From: Microtetraspora sp. NBRC 16547
GTDB taxonomy: Bacteria; Actinomycetota; Actinomycetes; Streptosporangiales; Streptosporangiaceae
Length of the DNA: 64,000 nucleotides
Assembly (NCBI RefSeq): GCF_030268965.1
Contig: NZ_BSSE01000002.1
Coordinates: 1 to 64,000 of the forward strand
Reading direction: 5' to 3'
The translations under genes were made by a program, and so were the position numbers. Shown in pieces: positions 57,550 through 64,000 of this stretch. Position 1 is the first letter of the stretch, and each line of letters starts with the position of its first letter. The notes below the pieces were generated by a model that was not told the origin of the DNA, did no database searches, and was given only the letters and a program-made list of their open reading frames with translations.

Positions 57550-58140
57550 ATGGCGGGGCGGAGGGACCGGCGTGGGGACCGGCGTGAGGAGATCCTGCTG
57601 GCCGCGCTCGAGGTGTTCGCCGAGCGCGGGTACACCGGGGCGTCCATCGCGTCCATCGCCGAGCGGGTGGGGCTCACCCAGCAGGGTGTCCTGCACTATT
57701 TCCCGAGCAAGGACCGGCTGCTGGCCGAGGTCCTCATGCTGCGCGACCAGCGCAACCTCGACGTGATCATGCTGCCCGGGAACGAGGGCGCCGTGACGCT
57801 GGACACCGTCGCCGCCCTGGTGGAGTACAACGCCCAGCGTCGCGGCATCGTCCAATCCTTCACGGTGCTGTCCGCGGAGAGCGTCATCGAGGACCATCCG
57901 GCCAAGGACTTCTTCCAGGAGCGGTACGGAAGCGCGCGAGCCTGGATGGCCGAGGTCGTCCGGGCGGAGATCGGCGACGAGCTTCCCGGGGGCGTGACGC
58001 CGGAGCAGGCCGCCCCGCTGATCTTCGCGGTGATGGACGGGTTGCAGCTCCAGTGGTTGCTCGCGCCGGACGAGATCGACATGCCTGCTCTCTTCCGGGC
58101 TTTCGTGTCCCTCCTCAAGGCAGGGGTTGCCGCTTCTTAG
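57550..58140 (+). CDS. TetR-family transcriptional regulator
   Basis: A 196-residue repressor. The N-terminal helix-turn-helix spans about 10-58 (RREEILLAALEVFAERGYTG, ASIASIAERVGLTQQGVLHYF), followed by a helical ligand domain like those of glycosidase-linked regulators. Its gene is divergent from the GH3 glycosidase and a perfect palindrome lies between, so it probably represses the glycosidase until a sugar signal appears. The ATG at 57550 is preceded by GAAGGGGAGTGGCCC. Confidence 0.9.
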   Translation: MAGRRDRRGDRREEILLAALEVFAERGYTGASIASIAERVGLTQQGVLHYFPSKDRLLAEVLMLRDQRNLDVIMLPGNEGAVTLDTVAALVEYNAQRRGIVQSFTVLSAESVIEDHPAKDFFQERYGSARAWMAEVVRAEIGDELPGGVTPEQAAPLIFAVMDGLQLQWLLAPDEIDMPALFRAFVSLLKAGVAAS

Positions 58141-58212
58141 CTGGATATTTGGTTTATATCGGGGTTGTCCCCGATTGCGTTGCGCCCAACGTGACCGGCA
58201 TCATTGCGTCGC

Positions 58213-59415
58213 GTGACGATTGGAACGCTCAGGCAAACACCTCATCGAATCCTCGATTGGGCCCTCCCGTACTGGACGCGGGGGGAGGCGGGCCGGGAGA
58301 CGCCGGCGGAACTGTTCCGGGTGCTCTACCTCGGCTGGCTGGCGGCGTTCGTACTCAAGATGCTGGGGGCGTCCTGGGACGTGTCCTGGCACTTCCGGTG
58401 GCTGCGCGACGACCTGGCCCCGCCCCACCTGCTCAACACCGTCGGCACGGTCATCGCCGTGGGCCTGACCATCGTCCACTGGTACACCGGTTACGGCGTG
58501 GACCGCCTGGCCTCCCGGTTGATCGTGTGGGGTACGGGCGTCTTCCTCATCGCCATCCCGCTCGACCTGATCAACCACCGGGTCAACGGTCTCGACATCA
58601 CCGCCTGGAGCCCCTCGCACGCGCTGCTGTTCATCGGCAGCGGGCTGATGATCGCCGGGGTGACCCGGGGCTGGTGGCTCGGCGCGCCGCGCGGCGACGC
58701 GCGGGCCGAGCGGCGGCGCACCCTCGTCCTCGGCGCGCTGTTCGTCTTCTTCCTGGAGAACCTGCACTTCCCCGCCCAGCAGCAGGAGTACGGCGTGCTG
58801 GAGATCGCCTCGTGGGACCGCGGCGACCCGTACGCCGAGCCGAGCCTGCTGGAGTTCGCGGCCAACCAGCTCGGCCGGGCGGTGGACCGCGAGATGATCG
58901 TCAAGTTCTCGCTCCCGGTGCCCGACCTGCTCTACCCGCTGTGGGCCGGTGTGGCGGGCATGCTCGTCCTGGTCATCGCCCGCCTCATGGTCGGCCGCGC
59001 CTGGACGGCGACGGCCGTCGCCGCCGCGTACGTCGGTTACCGCGCGCTGGTCTGGCCGCTCTTCGTCGGGATGGGTTTCCCGGCCTCGGCCGTCCCGTTC
59101 TTCTTCGTGCTCGGCGCCGTCGGCGTCGACCTGGCTTTCATGGGCTGCCTGCTGCTCGGCGATTCGACGCTCGCCCGTCTGGTACGGCCCGTGCTGGGCG
59201 CGGCCCTGGTGACCGCCGGGATCTACGGCGGCCTCGCGCTGCAGAGCAAGTTCCTCTCCGCGCCGCCCTACCCGGAGGACTCGTGGCCGATGGCGGCTGG
59301 GCTGCTCGCGGCCGTCTGGATCGGCGCGGAGATCCTCACCCGGATGTACCGCCTGCGCGACGGCGACCGCGATCAGGAGACGGGCGCGCGGGTCAGCGCC
59401 ACCGCCACGCCGTAG
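58213..59415 (+). CDS. Polytopic membrane protein of unknown function
   Basis: A 400-residue protein with about nine to ten hydrophobic segments. It has conserved-looking aromatic motifs (LGASWDVSWHFRWLRDDL, APPHLLNTVGT, WSPSHALLFIGSG, EFAANQLGRAVDRE), with several His near membrane borders that could bind metal. The GTG at 58213 is an arbitrary choice; a TTG at 58204 is also possible and no ribosome site is clear. It overlaps the convergent copD gene by 43 bp at its 3' end. Proximity to copC/copD raises a possible role in copper or respiratory assembly, which is inference. Confidence 0.72.
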   Translation: MTIGTLRQTPHRILDWALPYWTRGEAGRETPAELFRVLYLGWLAAFVLKMLGASWDVSWHFRWLRDDLAPPHLLNTVGTVIAVGLTIVHWYTGYGVDRLASRLIVWGTGVFLIAIPLDLINHRVNGLDITAWSPSHALLFIGSGLMIAGVTRGWWLGAPRGDARAERRRTLVLGALFVFFLENLHFPAQQQEYGVLEIASWDRGDPYAEPSLLEFAANQLGRAVDREMIVKFSLPVPDLLYPLWAGVAGMLVLVIARLMVGRAWTATAVAAAYVGYRALVWPLFVGMGFPASAVPFFFVLGAVGVDLAFMGCLLLGDSTLARLVRPVLGAALVTAGIYGGLALQSKFLSAPPYPEDSWPMAAGLLAAVWIGAEILTRMYRLRDGDRDQETGARVSATATP

Positions 59416-60494
59416 GCGAGGCCCATGACGGCCAGTTCGAACGCCACCCAGGCGGCGAACGCCGTCGGGGCCTGCCGGCTGATCGCGGGCAGCAGCCGCC
59501 AGCGGATGTTGCCTCCGAGCAGCGCCACCGCACCGACGAACACGATCTTCGCGATGACGAGCCGCCCGTAGCCGGTGGTCACCAGCGAGAGCGGGAACTC
59601 CTCGCCAGGGGTCAGCAGCAGCTCCACCACGCCGTTGAACAGGCCGGTGAGCCCGACGACGAGCAGGGCCACCGTGGCCAGCCGGGAGAACCGCGGCAGC
59701 GTCAGCGCCAGCAGGTCGCGGTTCCCGGCGAGCAGCACGGCCAGCGCGAGCAGGCCCCCGACCCAGGCGGCCGACCCGATGACGTGCAGCTCCATCGAGA
59801 CCATGCTCATGTCGTGCCAGTACCAGTTGGAGGCGTGACCGGTCACCGGCAGCGGAAGCAGGCCGAACGCCGCCACCAGCACGCGGAACTCGGCTGGCAC
59901 CTTCTCGCCGAACCTGACCGCGAACATGCCCACGGCGGCGCTTACCGTCGCGCATGAGGCGCTGACGATGAGGCCCTGGCCGGAGCCGATCCGCTCGACG
60001 TACCCCGCCACATCGGGCGCCTGGCCCGGGGTGAGCTCAGCGGCGCTCAGCACGGTGGAGATGAGCGCCGAGGCCGCCCACACCAGCGCGGACAGCACCG
60101 CCCAGTGCCTGGCCCGCGCCGCCACCGGCTCGGTCCGCTCCGGATCGTCGAAGCCGAGCAGCTTGGGCAGCAGGCTGAGCCCGACCGTCGCCGTCGCCGC
60201 CACGTCCAGGACCAGCCGCATGACGGGCAGGCCGTACTCCACCAGCGGGCCGGGCATCACGATGCCCTGTGCGGCCGTGGGCAGCGTGAGCCAGGTCGAG
60301 ACCAGCACGGCGAGCAGTCCGGCGAGGACGATCGCGGCGAGCGCGAGCCGCGGACGGGCCACCGCGGGCACGCTCTCCGTCTGGGCGTTCTTCGTCTGGG
60401 CGTTCCCCGTCTGGATGTTCTCCGTCTGGGCGTTCTCCGAGTCCGCCCCGGGACCCGTCGTGTCCGCCTTCTTCGTGACGCCGGTCGCGGTCAT
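59373..60494 (-). CDS. copD: CopD-family copper transport/resistance membrane protein
   Basis: A 373-residue integral membrane protein of the CopD type with about eight membrane segments. His-rich membrane positions occur in VTGHASNWYWHDMSMVSMELHVIGSAAWVGG, the region thought to carry copper. The N-terminal 45 residues are hydrophilic and made of near-repeats (ENAQTENIQTGNAQTKNAQ), encoded by a 15-bp tandem repeat. The ATG at 60494 overlaps the copC stop by 4 nt. CopC and CopD together take up or resist copper across the membrane. The 3' end overlaps the convergent gene by 43 bp. Confidence 0.88.
   Translation of the reverse strand: MTATGVTKKADTTGPGADSENAQTENIQTGNAQTKNAQTESVPAVARPRLALAAIVLAGLLAVLVSTWLTLPTAAQGIVMPGPLVEYGLPVMRLVLDVAATATVGLSLLPKLLGFDDPERTEPVAARARHWAVLSALVWAASALISTVLSAAELTPGQAPDVAGYVERIGSGQGLIVSASCATVSAAVGMFAVRFGEKVPAEFRVLVAAFGLLPLPVTGHASNWYWHDMSMVSMELHVIGSAAWVGGLLALAVLLAGNRDLLALTLPRFSRLATVALLVVGLTGLFNGVVELLLTPGEEFPLSLVTTGYGRLVIAKIVFVGAVALLGGNIRWRLLPAISRQAPTAFAAWVAFELAVMGLAYGVAVALTRAPVS
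60379..60438. repeat. 15-bp in-frame tandem repeat inside copD
   Basis: Four units of GTCTGGGCGTTC(T/C)(T/C)C on the plus strand, encoding NAQT-type pentapeptides near the N-terminus of CopD. The length keeps the reading frame, so copy-number change would only lengthen the tail. Confidence 0.75.
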
Positions 60495-61141
60495 GCCGTG
60501 CCCCGCACGCGACGGTCGTGCCGTACGAGCACGAAGGCGGACAGGGCGAGCAGCGCGACGGCCACGACGAGCAAGCCCCACACCCAGCCGCCGGACGAGC
60601 TCTGCGCGCTGAGGTCGACGGCGGACGTGGTGCGGCCCGGCTGCCCGTCGGCGGCCGGAGGCTCCGCCCCGCCGTTCGGCGCCTGCGCGGAGGAGGTCGG
60701 CGAGGTGGTGGGGGAGGAGGACGCCGACGGGTCCGCGGGCGTGGTCGCCGAGGGGGAGGGCTGCCCGGCCGCCTGCCCGGCGGTGGTCAGGGTGAAGGTG
60801 ATCGTTCCGGTGACCGGATGGCCGTCGTTCGAGACGATGCGGTAGCCGATCACGTACGCGCCGGCCGGTCCGAGCGGGGCCAGGCCGATCGAGACGCTGT
60901 CGCCCTTGGCCGTGATCTCGCCCTGCTCGTAGGTGGCTCCGTCGGGGCCGGTGACGGCGATCCGGGCGAAGTCCTTGCGTACGGGCTGGTCGAAGTTCAG
61001 CGTGATCCGTTTCGGTGCCGTGGACACCTGGGCGCCGTTCTCGGGGTCGCTGCCGACCAGCACGTTGTGCGCCTGTGCGGGTGCCGCGACGCCCAGTAGC
61101 GGAGCGCAGGCGAGCAGCAGGACCGTGAGTAGCCGCCTCAC
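60491..61141 (-). CDS. copC: CopC-domain copper-binding protein, membrane-anchored
   Basis: A 216-residue protein. The signal peptide ends AQA, so the mature N-terminus is H25 (AHNVLVGSDPENGAQV), the expected first copper ligand. IVSNDGHPVTGTITF supplies the Asp and His of the Cu(II) site. After the CopC beta-barrel (25-125) comes a Ser/Thr/Pro-rich linker and a C-terminal membrane helix (about 188-208, GWVWGLLVVAVALLALSAFV). The GTG at 61141 is used because longer starts lie in non-coding repeats. It is co-translated with copD. Confidence 0.9.
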   Translation of the reverse strand: MRRLLTVLLLACAPLLGVAAPAQAHNVLVGSDPENGAQVSTAPKRITLNFDQPVRKDFARIAVTGPDGATYEQGEITAKGDSVSIGLAPLGPAGAYVIGYRIVSNDGHPVTGTITFTLTTAGQAAGQPSPSATTPADPSASSSPTTSPTSSAQAPNGGAEPPAADGQPGRTTSAVDLSAQSSSGGWVWGLLVVAVALLALSAFVLVRHDRRVRGTA

Positions 61142-61223
61142 CGATGATGACCTTCCGTTGGATGCTTCCTGACCCAGACATGGTGCCACCTGTTCGGCAC
61201 CGGTACGGCTGCCGCCCACGCGT

Positions 61224-61259
61224 GATCGGCAGGGAGATCGGCAGGGAGATCGGCAGGGG
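61224..61259. repeat. 12-bp tandem repeat (GATCGGCAGGGA, three copies)
   Basis: Three adjacent units, about 85 bp upstream of the copC start, in the 61142-61343 spacer. No other feature is seen in that spacer. Confidence 0.8.
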
Positions 61260-61343
61260 AGGGTCTCGCCGTGGAACCGGTTCACGCGTCCGGCTTTCCC
61301 CTGCCGTCAGGAAAGAGCGATCCGAGTCAAGATCACCTGGTGA

Positions 61344-62588
61344 TCAGCCGATCAGCCGATCAGCCGAGCTCGGCGACGCCCTGCCGCAGCGCCGGTGCCC
61401 GCCGTTCCGCTCGTTCCGCCCGTTCCGCTCGTTCCGTCCGCTCCGCGCCGCCTCCAGCCGGGTGAAGAGCCGCTCCCACTGGAGGCGGATCTCGCCCATC
61501 TCGTAGCGGGCCGCCGCGATGCGGGCGGCGGAGCCGAGCCGGTGCCGGAGCGGCTCGTCCGCGACGAGGCGGCCGATCGCCGCGGCCAGTTCGGAGACGT
61601 CGCGCGGCGGCACGAGCAGGCCGTCCGTCCCGTGGGTGACGATCTCGCCGGGGCCGTGGGGGCAGTCGAAGCTGACGACCGGCAGGCCGTGGGCCATCGC
61701 CTCGATGAGGACCATGCCGAATCCCTCGTACCGGGAGCTGAGCACGAAGGCGGCTCCCTTGGCGAACTCCTCCTCCAGCGCTGTGGTGCCACCCATCAGG
61801 AAGACGTGGTTGTACAGGTGCAGCCGGTGGATCAGGCGTTCGAGCCGCGCCCGCTCCCTGCCGTCGCCGTAGATGCGCAGCTGCCAGTCGGGGTGCGCGT
61901 CGGCGACGACGGCGAACGCCTCGATGAGCAGGTCGAATCCCTTCTGCCGGGTCAGCCGGCCCGCCGCGACCACGATCCGGCCGGCCAGGTCGGCGGGCCG
62001 CCGCTCCGCGGGGGTGAGCGCGTTCGGGATGGTGGTCAGCACGGTGCCCGTCCCGTCCAGGACGGCCGCGTACCGGGCGGTGTCCGCCAAGGTGAGCGTG
62101 ACGACGGCGTCCAACCGGGGATACCAGCGGGCGATCTCGGCGGCGAGCGCGGGCTTGTGCGAGTCGAGGTGCATGTGCTCCTGGGCCACCCGTACGACAC
62201 TGTCCGGGGCGAAGCGCGCGGCCAGCAGGTTGAGCGCCGGCCGCGTGGTCACCAGTACGCCGCCATGGAGAGAGCGCAGATAGTTCGCGATTCGCGCGTC
62301 GCTGTACCGGTTGAAGGTCGCGTACCGTACCTCGGCCTGCGGGATGAGGCGGCTCGGCTGACGGAGCAGCCAGGCGCGGAAGGGGTGGCGCCACCGAGGC
62401 CCGCGCCGGTCGGCCAGTACGCGCACCCGGACGCGCGGGTCGATGGGGAACGCGGGAATCCGCCGGGTGCGGAAAACGCTGATCAACTCGACGTCGTGCC
62501 CGGCGGCCATCGCGTTCGCCTGGTTGATCACGGTTCGGATGGTGCCGCCGACACCGAAGGCGTTCATGATGAGGTAGCGGATCTTCAT
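61344..62588 (-). CDS. GT4-family glycosyltransferase
   Basis: A 414-residue GT-B enzyme. The N-terminal domain has YLIMNAFGVGGTIRTVINQA; the C-terminal domain has IVVAAGRLTRQKGFDLLIEA, LRIYGDGRERARLE and the retaining E-x7-E region FVLSSRYEGFGMVLIEAMAHGLPVV. It transfers a sugar from a nucleotide donor, perhaps to teichoic acid or an exopolysaccharide. The last residues, from about 390, are encoded by short repeats (GRNERNGRNERNG; GATCAGCC units at 61342-61365), so the tail looks recently altered. The ATG at 62588 overlaps the upstream stop by 4 nt. Confidence 0.9.
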   Translation of the reverse strand: MKIRYLIMNAFGVGGTIRTVINQANAMAAGHDVELISVFRTRRIPAFPIDPRVRVRVLADRRGPRWRHPFRAWLLRQPSRLIPQAEVRYATFNRYSDARIANYLRSLHGGVLVTTRPALNLLAARFAPDSVVRVAQEHMHLDSHKPALAAEIARWYPRLDAVVTLTLADTARYAAVLDGTGTVLTTIPNALTPAERRPADLAGRIVVAAGRLTRQKGFDLLIEAFAVVADAHPDWQLRIYGDGRERARLERLIHRLHLYNHVFLMGGTTALEEEFAKGAAFVLSSRYEGFGMVLIEAMAHGLPVVSFDCPHGPGEIVTHGTDGLLVPPRDVSELAAAIGRLVADEPLRHRLGSAARIAAARYEMGEIRLQWERLFTRLEAARSGRNERNGRNERNGGHRRCGRASPSSADRLIG

Positions 62589-62995
62589 GTGGTGGCTCTC
62601 TCGCAGATCAGGGAGAGGTTCCGCTTCACGGTGGAGTACGGCCGGATGCGGGAGAACCCGTGGGACTGGGCCGGGAAGGTCATGATTCTCTTCTTGTCGG
62701 CGGTGTCGTCGAGGTGGCGACCCACCCGCAGCTCCGCCTGGCCGGGCAGATCCGGGTGCAGGTCCCAGACGTCCCGAGCGCTCGTGGTCGCGGCGGTGAC
62801 GATCTCGATGTCGAAGGAGCCATCGAACCTCCGGCCGTTCACCGTCGCCGGGCAGCGCAGGACGGTCCGCGACCGGTCGCGGTTCCTGAGCGCCAGCGTC
62901 GCGGCCGCCGGAGGCATGCCCACGACCGCTCCCACGATGCGGATGCGGCCGTCCCTCGGCCACACATGTTCGATCTCCGCGTGCGCCGGCTCCAC
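62585..62995 (-). CDS. Uncharacterised protein co-transcribed with the glycosyltransferase
   Basis: A 136-residue soluble, beta-rich protein. It has VWPRDGRIRIVGAVVGMPP, LALRNRDRSRTVLRCPATV and RRFDGSFDIEIV. This pattern recurs in short actinobacterial proteins or N-terminal domains next to glycosyl- or glycerophosphotransferases, but I know no defined function. The GTG at 62995 follows GGGAG by 7 nt. Its stop overlaps the glycosyltransferase ATG, so both are made together and the protein may assist or modify that pathway. Confidence 0.78.
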   Translation of the reverse strand: MEPAHAEIEHVWPRDGRIRIVGAVVGMPPAAATLALRNRDRSRTVLRCPATVNGRRFDGSFDIEIVTAATTSARDVWDLHPDLPGQAELRVGRHLDDTADKKRIMTFPAQSHGFSRIRPYSTVKRNLSLICERATT

Positions 62996-63025
62996 CCGGG
63001 TCTCCCTTCACGCTGTACGCTCGAC

Positions 63026-63060
63026 CTACTACCCCAATAGTCACTACTACTCCAATAGTA
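63026..63060. promoter_or_regulatory. Two BlaI-type operator copies
   Basis: CTACTACCCCAATAGT (63026-63041) and CTACTACTCCAATAGT (63044-63059) are 16-bp direct repeats, 18 bp apart, each with ACTA...TAGT symmetry. They lie between the regulator gene (start 63098) and the divergent glycosyltransferase operon (start 62995). Confidence 0.65.
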
Positions 63061-63097
63061 CGTTCCTGATAGTAGGAACGGGATAAGAGGAGCTGCC

Positions 63098-63481
63098 GTG
63101 CACATGGCCGGGGATCGGGGACAGCCCGACAGGCGATCTCCCGGGATGCTGGAAGACGAGGTGCTGGCCACCCTGTGGGCCGCCTCCGGCCCGATGAGTC
63201 CGGCCGACGTGCAGGCCGAGCTGGGCGGATCGCTCGCCTACACGACCGTGATGACGACGCTCGCCCGCCTGCACCGCAAGGGCCTCGCGACGAGGGAGCG
63301 GGCGGGCCGCGGCTTCGTCTACGCCCCAACCGTGGACGAGGCCTCGCACACGGCCGACGCCATGCGGGACCTGCTCGTACGGCGAAGCGACCGCGCCGCC
63401 GTGCTGGCCGAGTTCGTCTCCCGCCTGTCACCGGACGAGGAGCAGGTCCTGCAGCGGCTCCTGCGGGAGGTCGACGGCTGA
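63098..63481 (+). CDS. BlaI/MecI/CopY-family transcriptional repressor
   Basis: A 127-residue winged-helix repressor. The DNA-binding part has LEDEVLATLWAASGPMSPAD and SLAYTTVMTTLARLHRKGLATRERAGRGFVYAP; the C-terminal helices (about 85-127) dimerise and are the site of protease cleavage in BlaI. The GTG at 63098 follows AGGAG by 5 nt. Two operator-like repeats upstream suggest autoregulation and control of the divergent glycosyltransferase operon. In most actinobacteria the partner is an M56 (BlaR1-like) membrane peptidase downstream; the next gene here runs in the opposite direction, so this is not a standard pair. Confidence 0.88.
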   Translation: MHMAGDRGQPDRRSPGMLEDEVLATLWAASGPMSPADVQAELGGSLAYTTVMTTLARLHRKGLATRERAGRGFVYAPTVDEASHTADAMRDLLVRRSDRAAVLAEFVSRLSPDEEQVLQRLLREVDG

Positions 63482-63889
63482 GGCGAACGAGGCCCGCGCC
63501 GACACGGAGTCGCTGTTCGAGAAGGCGGGGCCCGCCTCGGCCGCGGTCAGGACCTGACCATCCTGTGGGGCGCGGGCTCACCCGTGCTCCGGACGTGTCG
63601 ACGTTCACCGGCACAGTGTGCACCGACGTGATCGGCCGACGCCCCACGTTTGCCCGAAGGAGCAGGGCCCAGGGCCGCGCGTGTGGACGTGCACCGCGCG
63701 CGGCCGATTGATTACAGTCCGAGAATCACCGGATAAGTCCCGGATTCTCCGTTTGGGGCGAGGGAGCGGAGCGGGACGGAACGAGGACCGGAGCTTCCGT
63801 CCCGGCGCAGCGACCGACCCACCGGTCCTCGGCGTGAAAGCCCAGCGAAGTGAGAGAGGGCGTCGTCCGGCCCGGCCCGCGGCGGGAGA
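63482..63889. other. Intergenic region with a hairpin
   Basis: No gene is recognised in this 408-bp gap. At 63721-63749 GAGAAT pairs with ATTCTC and CCGG with CCGG, a possible terminator between the convergent genes. Confidence 0.5.
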
Positions 63890-64000
63890 TCAGGGGAGCA
63901 CCGAGCCGTACAGCCAGGTGACGAAGACGAGGCCGGTCATGACGGGGACGATGTCGGCCGAGGCGGCGCGCAGCCGGAAGGCGGCGACGATGGACAGCAC
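63890..64000 (-). CDS. C-terminal end of a membrane protein (partial)
   Basis: The minus-strand frame from the window edge to a TGA at 63892-63890 encodes 36 residues, AAFRLRAASADIVPVMTGLV then FVTWLYGSVLP. The last 20 residues form one hydrophobic segment. GC3 is high. The position opposite a blaI-type gene allows an M56-peptidase-like identity, but nothing in this short piece proves it. Confidence 0.45.
   Translation of the reverse strand: MLSIVAAFRLRAASADIVPVMTGLVFVTWLYGSVLP

Noticed and set aside
61142-61285. An N-terminal extension of CopC to 61285
   Set aside because: The extension reads through the 12-bp repeat array (SPCRSPCRS-type text) and would bury the clear signal peptide that begins at 61141.

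Overview
The window is high-G+C actinobacterial DNA. GTG and TTG starts, strong GC3 bias, stop/start overlaps of 1-8 nt inside operons, a Methyltransf_19-type methyltransferase, a long HrpA helicase, an HNH/13E12-type protein and many secreted hydrolases all suit a filamentous actinomycete. Streptosporangiales (Nonomuraea, Microbispora, Streptosporangium and relatives) is my best guess from general gene style; no rRNA or other phylogenetic marker is present to settle it.

Positions 1-12,000 are an accessory, decaying region. It holds an IS1380-family transposase, remnants of a tyrosine integrase, of an rve-type transposase, of a luciferase-like oxidoreductase and of several other genes, a tRNA-3'-end-like scrap, and four families of dispersed repeats (524/8985, 1293/10396, 3336+3885/8571, 4805/7262). 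Intact genes lie between them: small membrane and secreted proteins, a cupredoxin-metallophosphoesterase operon whose third gene is frameshifted, a DUF6529-like membrane protein, an aminoglycoside-phosphotransferase-type kinase and a SAM methyltransferase.

Positions 12,062-20,900 carry two secreted peptidases (C39-like, trypsin-like), then a tightly coupled minus-strand operon encoding an acyl carrier protein, an adenylate-forming ligase and two paralogous double-hot-dog dehydratases, with a divergent MFS exporter. I see this as the most likely uncharacterised biosynthetic system here. Positions 20,893-29,000 hold an ECF-type sigma factor with its YCII partner, a cupin-ArsR operon with a clear operator and a divergent MFS pump, a HigB/XRE toxin-antitoxin pair, and small metabolic enzymes (uridine-kinase-like, HAD, PfkB).

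Positions 29,225-39,753 hold hrpA coupled to a HAD hydrolase, an HNH/DUF222 protein, a GDSL hydrolase and a protein phosphatase, with minisatellites between them. Positions 39,806-45,042 are a three-gene ABC exporter divergent from a two-component system, with a long inverted repeat in the shared promoter. Next come a Gfo/Idh/MocA oxidoreductase, a PAC2 protein, a terpene synthase and an NB-ARC/TPR ATPase. A two-gene ABC system follows in which the ATPase is fused to an extracytoplasmic alpha/beta hydrolase. The right end holds a GH3 glycosidase with a divergent TetR regulator sharing a perfect operator, a CopC-CopD pair, a glycosyltransferase operon and a BlaI-type regulator with two operator copies; the window ends inside an unidentified membrane-protein gene.

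Intergenic DNA is unusually rich in short tandem repeats with different units (8, 9, 12, 14, 28 and 32 bp), several touching stop codons. No rRNA, intact tRNA, CRISPR array or recognisable riboswitch was seen.
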